Part shown: positions 47,346 through 56,959 of the stretch, one piece after another
Layout of the letters: each line of letters begins with the position of its first letter
How positions within the stretch are numbered: position 1 is the stretch's first letter
DNA from: Pseudomonas sp. URMO17WK12:I11
GTDB lineage: Bacteria; Pseudomonadota; Gammaproteobacteria; Pseudomonadales; Pseudomonadaceae
Reading direction: 5' to 3'
Assembly: GCF_007677725.1 (NCBI RefSeq)
Contig: NZ_VEDF01000004.1
Coordinates: 451,376-515,375 of the forward strand
DNA: 64,000 bases
Translations under genes and position numbers: made by a program
The notes under the pieces: generated by a model
What the model was told of the DNA's origin: nothing
Database searches by the model: none
The model's input: only the letters and a program-made list of their open reading frames with translations

Positions 47346-48815
47346 ATGGAATTCACCACTCAACACTTCATCGCATTGGCGCCGATGCTGATCACCACCA
47401 TCACCACGGTGGTGGTGATGCTGGCGATCGCCTGGAAGCGCAACCACTCGCAGACCTTCCTGTTATCCACCGTGGGCCTGAACCTGGCCCTGCTGTCGAT
47501 TCTGCCGGCCCTGAAAGTCGCACCGCTGGCGGTTACCTCGCTGGTCACCATCGACAAGTTCGCCTGCTTGTACATGGCGATCATGCTGGTAGCCACCCTG
47601 GCCTGCGTCACCTTGGCCCATGCTTACCTGGGCGAAGGTTCCAAAGGCTTCCCAGGCAACCGTGAAGAGCTCTACCTGCTGCTGCTGATGTCTGCCCTGG
47701 GCGGACTGGTGCTGGTCAGCGCCAACCACCTGGCCGGCTTGTTCATTGGCCTTGAGCTGCTGTCGGTGCCGGTCTATGGGCTGGTCGCCTATGCCTTCTT
47801 CAATAAGCGTTCGTTGGAGGCCGGCATCAAGTACATGGTGCTGTCGGCCGCAGGCTCGGCATTCTTGCTGTTCGGCATGGCGCTGTTGTACGCCGACGCC
47901 GGTAGCCTGACCTTCGACCAGCTGGGCAAAGTCTTGGCCGCGACCAGCATGCCAAGCCTGCTGGCGCAGCTGGGCCTGGGCATGATGCTGGTCGGCCTGG
48001 CGTTCAAACTGTCGCTGGTGCCGTTCCACCTGTGGACCCCGGACGTGTACGAAGGCGCCCCGGCGCCGGTGGCCGCTTTCCTGGCCACCGCCAGCAAGGT
48101 GGCGGTGTTCGCCGTTGTGGTGCGTCTGTTCATGCTCTCCCCTGCTGCCAGCAGCGGCGTGCTGAGCACCGTGCTGGCAGTGATCGCCGTGGCATCGATC
48201 CTGGTCGGTAACCTGCTGGCGCTGACCCAGAGCAACCTCAAGCGCCTGCTCGGTTACTCGTCGATCGCCCACTTCGGCTACCTGCTGATCGCGCTGGTGG
48301 CGAGTAAGGGCCTGGCCCTGGAAGCCATGGGCGTGTACCTGGTTACCTACGTGATCACCAGCCTCGGCGCATTCGGCGTCATCACCCTGATGTCTTCGCC
48401 TTACGGCGGCCGTGATGCTGACGCACTGTACGAGTACCGCGGACTGTTCTGGCGCCGTCCGTACCTGACTGCCGTGCTGACCGTGATGATGCTGTCGCTG
48501 GCCGGTATCCCGCTCACCGCAGGCTTCATCGGCAAATTCTACATCATCGCCACCGGTGTCGAATCGCAGCTGTGGTGGCTGGTTGGTGCCCTGGTGATCG
48601 GTAGCGCCATCGGCGTTTACTACTACCTGCGGGTCATGGTCACGCTGTACCTGGTCGAGCCAAACCTGCGCCGCCACGATGCTCCGCTGAAGTGGGAGCA
48701 ACGTACCGGTGGTGTGATGCTGCTGGCCATTGCCCTGCTCGCATTCGTACTGGGCGTGTATCCGCAGCCGCTGCTGGACCTGGTGCAGCACGCCGGGCTG
48801 GCGCTGCTAGGCTAA
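47346..48815 (+). CDS. nuoN: NADH-quinone oxidoreductase subunit N
   Basis: The third antiporter-like subunit, last of the operon. The 489-residue protein has about 14 helices, the glutamate in [18 protein letters not shown], and the lysine block [21 protein letters not shown]. The start MEFTTQHF, 7 bp after nuoM, is preferred to an upstream in-frame start inside nuoM. A strong terminator follows 13 bp after the stop. Confidence 0.97.
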   Translation: MEFTTQHFIALAPMLITTITTVVVMLAIAWKRNHSQTFLLSTVGLNLALLSILPALKVAPLAVTSLVTIDKFACLYMAIMLVATLACVTLAHAYLGEGSKGFPGNREELYLLLLMSALGGLVLVSANHLAGLFIGLELLSVPVYGLVAYAFFNKRSLEAGIKYMVLSAAGSAFLLFGMALLYADAGSLTFDQLGKVLAATSMPSLLAQLGLGMMLVGLAFKLSLVPFHLWTPDVYEGAPAPVAAFLATASKVAVFAVVVRLFMLSPAASSGVLSTVLAVIAVASILVGNLLALTQSNLKRLLGYSSIAHFGYLLIALVASKGLALEAMGVYLVTYVITSLGAFGVITLMSSPYGGRDADALYEYRGLFWRRPYLTAVLTVMMLSLAGIPLTAGFIGKFYIIATGVESQLWWLVGALVIGSAIGVYYYLRVMVTLYLVEPNLRRHDAPLKWEQRTGGVMLLAIALLAFVLGVYPQPLLDLVQHAGLALLG

Positions 48816-48828
48816 CGACGCTGGATAG

Positions 48829-48856
48829 AAAACACCCCGCACATGCGGGGTGTTTT
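48829..48856. terminator. Rho-independent terminator of the nuo operon
   Basis: AAAACACCCCGC and GCGGGGTGTTTT pair perfectly around ACAT, giving a 12-bp stem ending in a T run, 13 bp after nuoN. Confidence 0.93.
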
Positions 48857-49022
48857 GTTATCGGCGCTAATTCACGCTGCCCCAACACCGCCCTTTGTAA
48901 AGACGCTGCCTACCGATCGTGCAACGCCAGAACGGCAATAAAATGCCAACGCCTCGTGCTTTGGCGAGCCTATCGCGCGTCACAACGGCGTTACCCGTCT
49001 GCCTTGCGCCTGGAGTTGTACG

Positions 49023-51086
49023 ATGCGTCCCGTTTTGCCCCCCTCGTCTTACCTGGGCTTGTTGGCCCTGTTCAGCATCGGCCAACCGGCCTTCGGCGCA
49101 TCGGCCATCGAGCTAGGCCAGATGCTGATCACCGACGCGCAGCCAGACGAAATGGACGACGCCCGCGAGCGTCTGCGCAGCGTGCCGGGTGCTACCAACG
49201 TGGTGGATCTGCAGCAGGTCGAGCAAGGCCGGGTGGCGAGCAATCAGGACGTGCTGGCCTACCAGCCTGGGGTGTTCGCGCAGTCGGCCGGCAACGACGG
49301 TATCAAGCTGTCGATTCGCGGCTCAGGCATCAACCGCGCCCCCGGCGCCCATGGCTCGGGAGTCTACACGCTGTTCGACGGCCTGCCGCTGACCGGCCCC
49401 GGTGGCACTCCTTATGAATTGTTCGAGCCGCTGTGGCTCAGCCGCGCTGAGGTCATGCGCGGCGCCAATGGCTTCGATGCAGGCGCCTTGGCCCTGGGCG
49501 GGGCGATCAACTATGTCACCCATACCGGTTACGATGCAGCACCTTTGCAACTGCGCTACGAAATAGGCAGCCGCGGTTACCAGCGCCGCCATGTCAGCTC
49601 GGGCCAGGTGCTCGGCGACCTGGACTACTACGTGGCACTGACCGACTCGGAGTATGACGGCTACCAGCGCCACAGTAGCGGCAGCGCGAAAGGCGTCGCC
49701 GCCAACGTCGGCTATCGTTTCAATGCGAATGTGCAGACGCGGTTTTACCTGCGCTATCGGGAAACCGAGAACCAATTGGCCGGACGCCTGACCAAGGAGC
49801 AGATCAAGCACCACCCCCGCGCCGCCAACCCCGGTTACCTGTCACGCAACGACAGCCGCCCGCAGCCGGGCAGCACTTGGATTGGCAACAAGACAACCTT
49901 CTACCTTGCCGATGATGCGCGCCTGGAAGCCGGCCTGGTCTATCACGACTACCCCATGGACCTGCGCGAGGGCGCCATGCGCTTGAAGGTGGCCTACAGC
50001 GATGTCAGCGGCACCCTGAACTATCTGCGCCACGATACCCTGTTCGGGCATCAGAGCAACACCACGGTTGGCTGGCGCACTACCAAGCACCTGCCCAACA
50101 GCGGCGCCTCGCAATTTTCGCGGATCAACGATGTGGTCGGCGCGCGCAGCCGCGACTTCACCTACCAGGGCTCGGACACGGTAGTGCACGCCAGCAACGA
50201 TCTTGAGCTGCTCCCAGACCTGTGGCTGACCACCGGACTGGCGATGATCTACACCCGGCGCGAAAGCGAGGTGACCTATCCGGAGAGCGGCGGCAGGGTC
50301 AGTCAGCATGACTGGGATTACGCACCGCGGCTGGGTATGCGCTATGACCTGCGCCCCGACCTGCAACTGTACGGCAACCTCAGCCGCTCGGTGGAACCGC
50401 CGCATCCCTGGTCGTTGGTGTGGAGCGCACCGGTCAGCAACCAGCCCATGAAGATGCGCAACCAGACCGCTACCACCCTGGAGCTGGGCGCACGCGGCGA
50501 CTCAGTGCTGGGCCGCTGGGACCTGGCCTGGTATTACGCGCAAGTGCGCCACGAGCTGCTCAATGTCGAAGTCGTGCAGGGCTTGCCGTTCAAGGAGTTC
50601 AACGCCAGCCCCACGGTGCATCAGGGTATCGAAGCCAGCCTGCAGAGCCTGCTCTGGGTGCGGCCGGGCACTGGCAAACTGAGCCTGCGCCAGGCGTATA
50701 CCTTCAGCGACTTTCACTACCGCGACGACGACACGTTCGGCGATAACCGTCTGCCGGGCATCCCGGCGCACTACTATCAGGCCGAGCTGCGTTACGACTG
50801 GCCAAGCGGATTCTATGCCGCGGTCAACACCCAGATGGCGTCGAAAGTCCAGGTCGACTACGCCAACAGCTATCACGCCGACGCCTATGCAGTGCTCGGC
50901 GCCAAGTTGGGCTGGAACTCGCCCAAGCGCGATTGGCAGACCTGGCTGGACCTGCGCAACCTGACCAATCGACGCTATGCCGCTACGGTCACGCCGGGAT
51001 ACGACGACGCTGGGCTGGACATTGCCCGCTCGACACCGGGCGAAGCCTTGGGTGTTTACGCCGGGGTCTCGTACAGTTTCCGCTGA
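49023..51086 (+). CDS. TonB-dependent outer-membrane receptor, ligand unknown
   Basis: A 687-residue receptor with a signal peptide (LLALFSIGQPAFG), a plug domain (about 50-170; QDVLAYQPGVFAQ, IKLSIRGSG, EVMRGANGFDAGALALGGAINYVT) and a 22-strand barrel ending GVYAGVSYSFR. There is no N-terminal signalling (STN) domain and I see no sigma/anti-sigma pair or obvious TonB box. GGAG precedes the ATG. No Fur box is evident in the 166-bp upstream gap, so the cargo (iron chelate, other metal or organic) is open. Confidence 0.9.
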   Translation: MRPVLPPSSYLGLLALFSIGQPAFGASAIELGQMLITDAQPDEMDDARERLRSVPGATNVVDLQQVEQGRVASNQDVLAYQPGVFAQSAGNDGIKLSIRGSGINRAPGAHGSGVYTLFDGLPLTGPGGTPYELFEPLWLSRAEVMRGANGFDAGALALGGAINYVTHTGYDAAPLQLRYEIGSRGYQRRHVSSGQVLGDLDYYVALTDSEYDGYQRHSSGSAKGVAANVGYRFNANVQTRFYLRYRETENQLAGRLTKEQIKHHPRAANPGYLSRNDSRPQPGSTWIGNKTTFYLADDARLEAGLVYHDYPMDLREGAMRLKVAYSDVSGTLNYLRHDTLFGHQSNTTVGWRTTKHLPNSGASQFSRINDVVGARSRDFTYQGSDTVVHASNDLELLPDLWLTTGLAMIYTRRESEVTYPESGGRVSQHDWDYAPRLGMRYDLRPDLQLYGNLSRSVEPPHPWSLVWSAPVSNQPMKMRNQTATTLELGARGDSVLGRWDLAWYYAQVRHELLNVEVVQGLPFKEFNASPTVHQGIEASLQSLLWVRPGTGKLSLRQAYTFSDFHYRDDDTFGDNRLPGIPAHYYQAELRYDWPSGFYAAVNTQMASKVQVDYANSYHADAYAVLGAKLGWNSPKRDWQTWLDLRNLTNRRYAATVTPGYDDAGLDIARSTPGEALGVYAGVSYSFR

Positions 51087-51106
51087 CCCCGGCACTGAAT
51101 GGCGGG

Positions 51107-52171
51107 CTATTGCGGCAGTTGCACCTGCGGCTTGGTCGAGGCGAAGATGGCCCAACTGGAGAGGAACAAGGCGGCGATCAGCGGGCCGATGACGAAGCCG
51201 TTGAGGCCGAACACCGCCAGGCCGCCCAGGGTGGACACCAGGATCAGGTAGTCGGGCATGCGCGTGTCCTTGCCCACCAGGATCGGCCGCAGCAGGTTAT
51301 CCACCAGGCCGATCACCAATACCCCGAATGCGGTCAGGATCACGCCAGGCAGAATCGCCCCTGTCAGCAGGAAATAAGCGGCCACTGGCGCCCAGATGAT
51401 GCCTGCACCTACCGCAGGCAACAGCGACAGAAACGCCATCAGAACCGCCCACACCAACGCGCTCGGGATGCCTAGCACCCAGAATATGAACCCGCCCAGC
51501 GCACCCTGGGTGATGGCTACCAGCACGTTGCCTTTGACGGTCGCCCGCACCACGCGGTTGAACTTCAGTTGCAGGCGGCGCTTTTGCTGTTCAGGCAGCG
51601 GCACTGCCATGCGCACCTTGCGTGCTACCTCCGCGCCCTCGCGCAGGAAGAAGAACAGCAGGTACATCATGATGCCGAAGCTCACCAGAAATTCGAATGT
51701 GCCCTGGCCGAAGCTGAACGCTTGGCTGGCGAGGACCTGGCTGCCCTGGGTCGCCCACTTGGTGATCTTGTCGCGCAGCCCATCGAGATTGCCCATGCCC
51801 ATGTTGTCCAGCCATTGCTGGGCGAACGCCGGAAGCATGTTCTTGCCTTGTTCGACGTAGCCGGCGATGTCCAGCTGGCCGCTCTCGATACGTTGGTACA
51901 AGGAGGCGCCTTCTTGCACCAGCAAGGCGCTGGTGACGATGACCGGCAATACCGCGACCAGCAGGCACACCAGCAACGTGGTCGCCGCGGCAAGGTTGCG
52001 GCGGCGGCCAAAACGGATCAAGAGACTGCGCTGCAACGGCGCGAACAGGATGCCGAGGATCACCGCCCAGAAGATGGCGCCATAATACGGCAGCAGGATC
52101 CAGACGAAGGCGATGCTCACCAGCGTCAGGAGTACTGCCAAGGCTTTGTTTTGCAGGGCGTCTTGATTCAT
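51107..52171 (-). CDS. AI-2E family (PerM-like) membrane transporter
   Basis: A 354-residue inner-membrane protein with about eight helices in the AI-2E/UPF0118 arrangement: paired N-terminal helices (LAVLLTLVSIAFVWILLPYYGAI broken by short loops), a soluble middle (about 85-150) and the C-terminal block VGLVDNLLRPILVGKDTRMPDYLILVSTLGGLAVFGLNGFVIGPLI split across two helices. Family members export varied substrates; autoinducer-2 transport cannot be assumed. It converges with the receptor gene, their stops 20 bp apart. Confidence 0.9.
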   Translation of the reverse strand: MNQDALQNKALAVLLTLVSIAFVWILLPYYGAIFWAVILGILFAPLQRSLLIRFGRRRNLAAATTLLVCLLVAVLPVIVTSALLVQEGASLYQRIESGQLDIAGYVEQGKNMLPAFAQQWLDNMGMGNLDGLRDKITKWATQGSQVLASQAFSFGQGTFEFLVSFGIMMYLLFFFLREGAEVARKVRMAVPLPEQQKRRLQLKFNRVVRATVKGNVLVAITQGALGGFIFWVLGIPSALVWAVLMAFLSLLPAVGAGIIWAPVAAYFLLTGAILPGVILTAFGVLVIGLVDNLLRPILVGKDTRMPDYLILVSTLGGLAVFGLNGFVIGPLIAALFLSSWAIFASTKPQVQLPQ

Positions 52172-52299
52172 GGCCGGTCCTCAGGGGTAGTGGTTATTAG
52201 TGCACACCACCTGAGCAAAAGTGCCACCGGCTGCTTGATTCAAATCAATACGGTCCCATCATCTTGCCATTAGCATCCGCGGCTTTGCCCCGGTGTGCC

Positions 52300-53646
52300 A
52301 TGAAGTGTGCGATGAACCATCCTGCCAAACCCGAATTGCTGGCTCCCGCCGGCAGTCTCAAGACCCTGCGCTATGCCTTCGCCTACGGCGCCGATGCGGT
52401 CTATGCCGGCCAACCTCGTTACAGCTTGCGCGTGCGCAACAATGAATTCGACCATGCCAACCTGGCACTTGGCATTGCCGAGGCGCACGCGCTGGGCAAG
52501 CGTTTCTACGTCGTGGTCAACATCGCCCCGCACAATGCCAAGCTGCAGACATTTCTCAAGGACCTGGCGCCGGTCATCGACATGAGGCCTGACGCACTGA
52601 TCATGTCCGATCCGGGCTTGATCATGCTGGTGCGCGAGCATTTCCCGCAGATGCCGATCCATCTGTCGGTGCAGGCCAACACCGTCAACTGGGCGAGCGT
52701 GGCGTTCTGGCAGCAGCAGGGGCTGAGTCGGGTGATCCTCTCGCGCGAATTGTCGCTCGAGGAAATCGAGCAGATCCGTCAGCAAGTGCCGGACATGGAG
52801 CTTGAAGTGTTCGTCCATGGCGCCTTGTGCATGGCCTATTCCGGTCGCTGCCTGCTGTCGGGCTACTTGAACCGTCGCGACGCCAATCAGGGCACCTGCA
52901 CCAATGCCTGTCGCTGGCAGTACCAGGCCGCGCCTGCCCGAGAGACTGCGTCTGGCGACATCGTGCGGGACATTCAACCGACCTTGGGCCAGGGCGCGCC
53001 GACCGAGCAGTTGTTCGTGCTGCAGGAAAGCAATCGACCTGGCAGCGAGATGCCTGCTTTCGAGGACGAGCATGGCACCTACATCATGAACGCCAAGGAC
53101 TTGCGCGCTGTCCAGCATGTCGAACGGCTTGCCGCCATGGGCGTGCACTCGTTGAAAATCGAGGGCCGCACCAAGAGCCATTTCTATTGCGCACGCACGG
53201 TCCAGTGCTACCGCCAGGCCATCGATGACGCCGCTGCCGGTCGGCCCTTCGACCTCAGCCTGATGGACAACCTCGAATCGCTGGCCCAACGCGGCTACAC
53301 CGAAGGGTTCCTGCGTCGCCATGTGCATGATGAATACCAGAACTACCTACGCGGCAATTCCGTTTCCGAGCGCCAGCAGTTTGTCGGTGAGCTGACTGGC
53401 GTACGACTGAACGGCCTGGCCGAGGTCAAGGTGAAGAATCGCTTCGCTCTTGGCGATCATCTCGAACTGATGACCCCACGCGGTAATTACCATTTCGACC
53501 TGCACCAGCTGTTCGACGGCGAGCAGCGTAGATTGGCGCTCGCCCCTGGGGATGGCCATGTGGTTTATCTGCCGGTGCCGGAACAGGTTGCGCTAGAGTA
53601 CGGGCTGCTGATGCGCGATGTACGCGGCGACCATCAGCCTGCCTGA
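52300..53646 (+). CDS. trhP: tRNA 5-hydroxyuridine modification protein TrhP (YegQ), U32 family
   Basis: TrhP acts with prephenate to hydroxylate uridine 34 of several tRNAs, the first step to cmo5U/mo5U. The 448-residue protein matches E. coli YegQ along its whole length: PELLAPAGSLKTLRYAFAYG, AVYAGQPRYSLRVRNNEF, the U32 signature region FVHGALCMAYSGRCLLSGYL, and cysteines in NQGTCTNACRW. The name peptidase is historical; no protease role is likely. The start is uncertain between ATG at 52300 and 52312, neither with a strong ribosome site; MNHPAKPELL at 52312 aligns better with E. coli. Confidence 0.92.
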   Translation: MKCAMNHPAKPELLAPAGSLKTLRYAFAYGADAVYAGQPRYSLRVRNNEFDHANLALGIAEAHALGKRFYVVVNIAPHNAKLQTFLKDLAPVIDMRPDALIMSDPGLIMLVREHFPQMPIHLSVQANTVNWASVAFWQQQGLSRVILSRELSLEEIEQIRQQVPDMELEVFVHGALCMAYSGRCLLSGYLNRRDANQGTCTNACRWQYQAAPARETASGDIVRDIQPTLGQGAPTEQLFVLQESNRPGSEMPAFEDEHGTYIMNAKDLRAVQHVERLAAMGVHSLKIEGRTKSHFYCARTVQCYRQAIDDAAAGRPFDLSLMDNLESLAQRGYTEGFLRRHVHDEYQNYLRGNSVSERQQFVGELTGVRLNGLAEVKVKNRFALGDHLELMTPRGNYHFDLHQLFDGEQRRLALAPGDGHVVYLPVPEQVALEYGLLMRDVRGDHQPA

Positions 53647-53736
53647 CAGCACGGTAATCCAGGCCTCAGCGTGCTGACAGGTTCGAACGCTGAGAATGAC
53701 AGGTCGGCACAAGGTGCCTATGTGAGGAATCTGAAC

Positions 53737-54165
53737 ATGTTCGGTAAACACTTGATCGCCATCGGCCTGCTGGCCATCAGCGGCGTGGTCCAGGCCAGTG
53801 ACGTCATCGACGTCTATCGCGACCCTAACTGCGGCTGCTGCAAGGCGTGGATCGCGCACCTGCGTGACAACGGTTTCACCGTCAACGACCATGTCGAGCC
53901 GAACATGAGCGCGGTCAAGCAGCGTCTGGGCGTGGCACCGCAGTTGGCGTCCTGTCACACCGGGGTAATCGATGGCAAGTTCGTCGAAGGCCACGTGCCA
54001 GCCGAGCAAGTCCGCCTGCTGGCCCAGCGCGACGACCTCAAAGGCCTGGCAGTGCCGGGCATGCCGGTGGGTTCGCCAGGTATGGAAATGGGTGATCGCA
54101 AGGATGCTTATCAGGTCATCGGCATCTCCCCGGGCGGTGAGCAAACGGTGCTCGCTGACTACTGA
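53737..54165 (+). CDS. DUF411 family exported metal-binding protein
   Basis: A 142-residue protein with a signal peptide (MFGKHLIAIGLLAISGVVQA) and the DUF411 core: VYRDPNCGCCKAW with the CGCC motif (about 32-35), then SCHTGVIDGKFVEGHVP and PGMPVGSPGMEMGD, a cysteine, histidine and methionine-rich pattern suited to copper binding. It is probably periplasmic. GAGGA lies 8 bases before the ATG. A terminator follows. No copper-resistance genes are adjacent, so its exact role is unknown. Confidence 0.88.
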   Translation: MFGKHLIAIGLLAISGVVQASDVIDVYRDPNCGCCKAWIAHLRDNGFTVNDHVEPNMSAVKQRLGVAPQLASCHTGVIDGKFVEGHVPAEQVRLLAQRDDLKGLAVPGMPVGSPGMEMGDRKDAYQVIGISPGGEQTVLADY

Positions 54166-54220
54166 CTGGCCCAGCGCGGCTGTGGGCTTCACGGCTGGTA
54201 ACACCTTTGCAGGTTCAGGG

Positions 54221-54249
54221 AAGGCGACTGGCTGTTAAAGTCGCCTTTT
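54221..54249 (+). terminator. Rho-independent terminator after the DUF411 gene
   Basis: AAGGCGAC and GTCGCCTT pair across an 11-base loop, ending in four T. Confidence 0.75.
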
Positions 54250-54268
54250 CCTACATGGTCCTACATGG
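54249..54268. repeat. Perfect tandem duplication TCCTACATGG x2
   Basis: Two adjacent copies of a 10-base unit just upstream of the hydrolase gene. The second copy supplies the GGAG that serves as its ribosome site, so copy number would alter its spacing to the terminator but not to the start. Confidence 0.8.
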
Positions 54269-54277
54269 AGTGCCCCC

Positions 54278-55276
54278 ATGCTGCGCGCAACCGCCCTCGC
54301 CTTGACCTGCCTGCTCGGCGCCCCGGCCATCGCCGCCGAGTCGCCCACCTACGGCAAGCAACTCGAGGGTTTCACCTACCCTCACCCGCTCAAGCATTTC
54401 GACTTTCAGTCCCAAGGCCAAGCGCTGCAGATGGGCTACATGGACGTCCCCGCCAAAAGCCAGGCCAATGGTCGCAGCGTGGTGCTGATGCATGGCAAGA
54501 ACTTCTGCGCAGCCACGTGGGAAACCACTATCGATGCCCTGAGTCAGGCAGGCTTTCGCGTGATTGCGCTGGATCAGATCGGCTTCTGCACCTCCAGTAA
54601 GCCAGCCGCCTATCAGTACAGCTTCCAGCAATTGGCCGTGAACACCCACGCCCTGCTCGAGCATCTGGGCATCACCCAATCCATTGTGCTCGGGCACTCC
54701 ACCGGCGGCATGCTGGCTACCCGTTATGCGCTGATGTACCCGCAGCAAGTCGAACGCCTGGCGATGGTCAATCCGATTGGCCTGGAGGACTGGAAAGCGC
54801 TCGGCGTACCGTACCGGACTGTCGATCAATGGTATGCCCGCGAGCTCAAGCTCGACGCCGACGGCGTGCGCGAGTATGAACGCAAGACTTACTACGCCGG
54901 GCGCTGGAAGCCCGAGTACGAGCGCTGGGTACAGATGTTGGTAGGGCTGAACAAGGGCCCGGGGCATGAGGCGGTGGCGTGGAATTCGGCGCTTATCTAC
55001 GACATGATTTTCACCCAGCCGGTGTATCACGAATTCAAGGACCTGCAGATGCCGACCTTGCTGCTGATCGGTGACCAGGACAGCACCGCCATTGGCAGCG
55101 ATATCGCGCCTGCCGAGGTGAAGGCGAAACTAGGTAAGTATCAACAGTTGGGCCCACAAGTGGCCAAGATGATTCCCCAAGGGGAATTGATCACCTTCGA
55201 GGGCATGGGCCATGCCCCGCAGATCGAGGAGCCGCGGCGGTTCAACCGTACGTTGGTCGAGTGGCTCGGACGTTGA
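54278..55276 (+). CDS. Exported alpha/beta hydrolase
   Basis: A 332-residue alpha/beta hydrolase with a signal peptide (LTCLLGAPAIAAE). The fold motifs are the oxyanion block VVLMHGKNFCAATW, the nucleophile elbow GHSTGGM (serine near 147), the acid in LLIGDQDSTA and the histidine in EGMGHAPQIEE, so the triad is complete. The substrate is unknown. Export to the periplasm is predicted. GGAG lies 8 bases before the ATG. It converges with the sugar dehydrogenase gene. Confidence 0.88.
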   Translation: MLRATALALTCLLGAPAIAAESPTYGKQLEGFTYPHPLKHFDFQSQGQALQMGYMDVPAKSQANGRSVVLMHGKNFCAATWETTIDALSQAGFRVIALDQIGFCTSSKPAAYQYSFQQLAVNTHALLEHLGITQSIVLGHSTGGMLATRYALMYPQQVERLAMVNPIGLEDWKALGVPYRTVDQWYARELKLDADGVREYERKTYYAGRWKPEYERWVQMLVGLNKGPGHEAVAWNSALIYDMIFTQPVYHEFKDLQMPTLLLIGDQDSTAIGSDIAPAEVKAKLGKYQQLGPQVAKMIPQGELITFEGMGHAPQIEEPRRFNRTLVEWLGR

Positions 55277-55296
55277 TCGTCCTCACCCGTGCAGTT

Positions 55297-55320
55297 AAGG
55301 GCCCGACGAATCGGGCCCTT
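55297..55320. terminator. Hairpin terminator between convergent genes
   Basis: AAGGGCCCGA and TCGGGCCCTT form a perfect 10-bp stem around CGAA between the hydrolase and the sugar dehydrogenase. The T run is short, but the stem is strong and symmetrical. Confidence 0.75.
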
Positions 55321-55342
55321 GCCATGTTCACGGTCGACGTCC

Positions 55343-56491
55343 CTATTCCTTGCTCAAGCCGACCTTCAGCAGTTGCCCATCCTTGTCATCGGTAAGCACA
55401 TACACGTAGCCATCCGGGCCGACCCGTACATCGCGAATGCGCGCTTTCAGGTCACCGAGCAGGCGTTCTTCGTGAACGATCTTGTCGCCATCGAGTTGCA
55501 GACGAATCAGTTCCTCGGTGGCCAGGGCGCCGATGAACAGGTTGTGATCCCAGGCCTTGAACATCGGACTGTCATAGAACGCCATACCGCTTATGCCGGG
55601 TGATTTCTCCCAGACATGATGCGGGTCGACCATGCCCTGCACGTGCTTGCCCTTGGCTTCGGGGATCGGCAGCATCGAGTAGTTGATGCCATGGGTGGCG
55701 ATCGGCCAACCATAGTTCTTGCCAGCCGTCGGGATATTGATCTCGTCGCCGCCGCGCGGACCATGCTCGTGAGTCCAGAGCTTTCCGGTCCATGGGTTTA
55801 GCGCTGCGCCCTGCTGATTGCGGTGGCCAAACGACCAGATTTCCGGGCGAACATTCTTCTGGCCAACGAACGGATTATCCTTGGGCACTTCGCCATCAGG
55901 CAGAATTCTCACCACCTTGCCTTGCAGCTTGTCGAGATCCTGGGCGGTCGACCGCTGGTTGTTCTCGCCCAAGGCGATGAACAGGTAGCCGTCTCGGTCG
56001 AACACCAACCGCGAACCAAAATGGTTGCCCTCCGACAGCTTGGGTTGCTGACGGAAGATCACCTGAAAGTTCTCGAGGCGCGCGCGGTCCTCGGACAGTT
56101 GGCCACGGCCGACCGCCGTGCCGGCCTTGCCATCTCTGCCCTCCTCGGCAAACGACAGATACACCGTGCGGTCCCTGTTGAACTCAGGCGACAGCACTAC
56201 GTCGAGCAAGCCGCCTTGGCCTTCTGCCCAGACCTTCGGCACGCCGGTAATCGCGGGGCCAACCTTGCCTTCGGCATTGACGACGCGCAGGTTGCCGATC
56301 CGCTCGGTGACCAGCATGTCCCTGCCACCTGGCAGAAATGCCAAGGCCCAGGGATTGCGCAGGCCGTCGGCGACGGTACTGACCGTCAACTGACCTTCTT
56401 CACTGGGAAATTGCTGCTCGGGCGCAGCATGGGCGATCAACGGCAGCAGCGCCGCAGCGGTCAAGGACATCAGCCAATTGCTTCGGGTCAT
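55343..56491 (-). CDS. PQQ-dependent sugar (aldose) dehydrogenase, periplasmic
   Basis: A 382-residue protein of the soluble glucose/aldose dehydrogenase family (E. coli YliI/Asd type), a six-bladed beta-propeller using PQQ and calcium. It has a signal peptide (LLPLIAHAAPEQ), NPWALAFLPGGRDMLVTERIGNLRVV, the catalytic region SEGNHFGSRLVFDRDGYLFIALGE (split across two blades), FGHRNQQGAALNP and HEHGPRGGDEIN. It oxidises sugar aldehydes at C1, passing electrons to the respiratory chain. It lies 18 bp after a small secreted protein on the same strand, a likely operon. Confidence 0.92.
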   Translation of the reverse strand: MTRSNWLMSLTAAALLPLIAHAAPEQQFPSEEGQLTVSTVADGLRNPWALAFLPGGRDMLVTERIGNLRVVNAEGKVGPAITGVPKVWAEGQGGLLDVVLSPEFNRDRTVYLSFAEEGRDGKAGTAVGRGQLSEDRARLENFQVIFRQQPKLSEGNHFGSRLVFDRDGYLFIALGENNQRSTAQDLDKLQGKVVRILPDGEVPKDNPFVGQKNVRPEIWSFGHRNQQGAALNPWTGKLWTHEHGPRGGDEINIPTAGKNYGWPIATHGINYSMLPIPEAKGKHVQGMVDPHHVWEKSPGISGMAFYDSPMFKAWDHNLFIGALATEELIRLQLDGDKIVHEERLLGDLKARIRDVRVGPDGYVYVLTDDKDGQLLKVGLSKE

Positions 56492-56509
56492 GCAGGATTC
56501 CTTTCTGGG

Positions 56510-56824
56510 TCAGGGCGCGCGCGGGCGTTCACGCGCAGGCCGCGTGGGTTCGAGGTTGGGGGCCTGCTGCTGGCGGCGCAGGTTATCGCCGTTGCCGATA
56601 CCGCGGTTGTCCAGGCTTGGAGTGCGGTATATCGGTTCGGTTGAGGGCCCCCGCACGGGCGGTGCAGCAGGCACGCTGCCTTGCCGACTGTTGGGATTGG
56701 CGCGCTGAATGGGGCTGTTGTAAGGGTTGTTGCTGCCGGCGCCAGGCTGCACGGACTGGGCAAACACAGGGGCCGGCAGGCACAGGGTGAAGCCAAGCAT
56801 GATGGTTGGCACTGTAAGTTTCAT
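56510..56824 (-). CDS. Small proline/asparagine-rich exported protein
   Basis: A 104-residue protein with a clear signal peptide (LGFTLCLPAPVFAQ), then a low-complexity tail rich in Pro, Asn, Arg and Gln (SNNPYNSPIQRANPNSRQ; RRQQQAPNLEPTRPARERPR), probably disordered. No family is recognised. GGGG before the ATG serves as a ribosome site. It precedes the sugar dehydrogenase by 18 bp and may be co-transcribed. Confidence 0.75.
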   Translation of the reverse strand: MKLTVPTIMLGFTLCLPAPVFAQSVQPGAGSNNPYNSPIQRANPNSRQGSVPAAPPVRGPSTEPIYRTPSLDNRGIGNGDNLRRQQQAPNLEPTRPARERPRAP

Positions 56825-56959
56825 GCTTTACCCCCCGTAAGAAACTGCGCGCTTGATGGTTTGAAAGCCTAAGGCGCCAAGGGTTCGTTACAAAAGCATG
56901 AATGCGATTCCTGATGTTTCAGAACATGGCGACCCAGACGGTCGCCATTTGCGCCTGGA

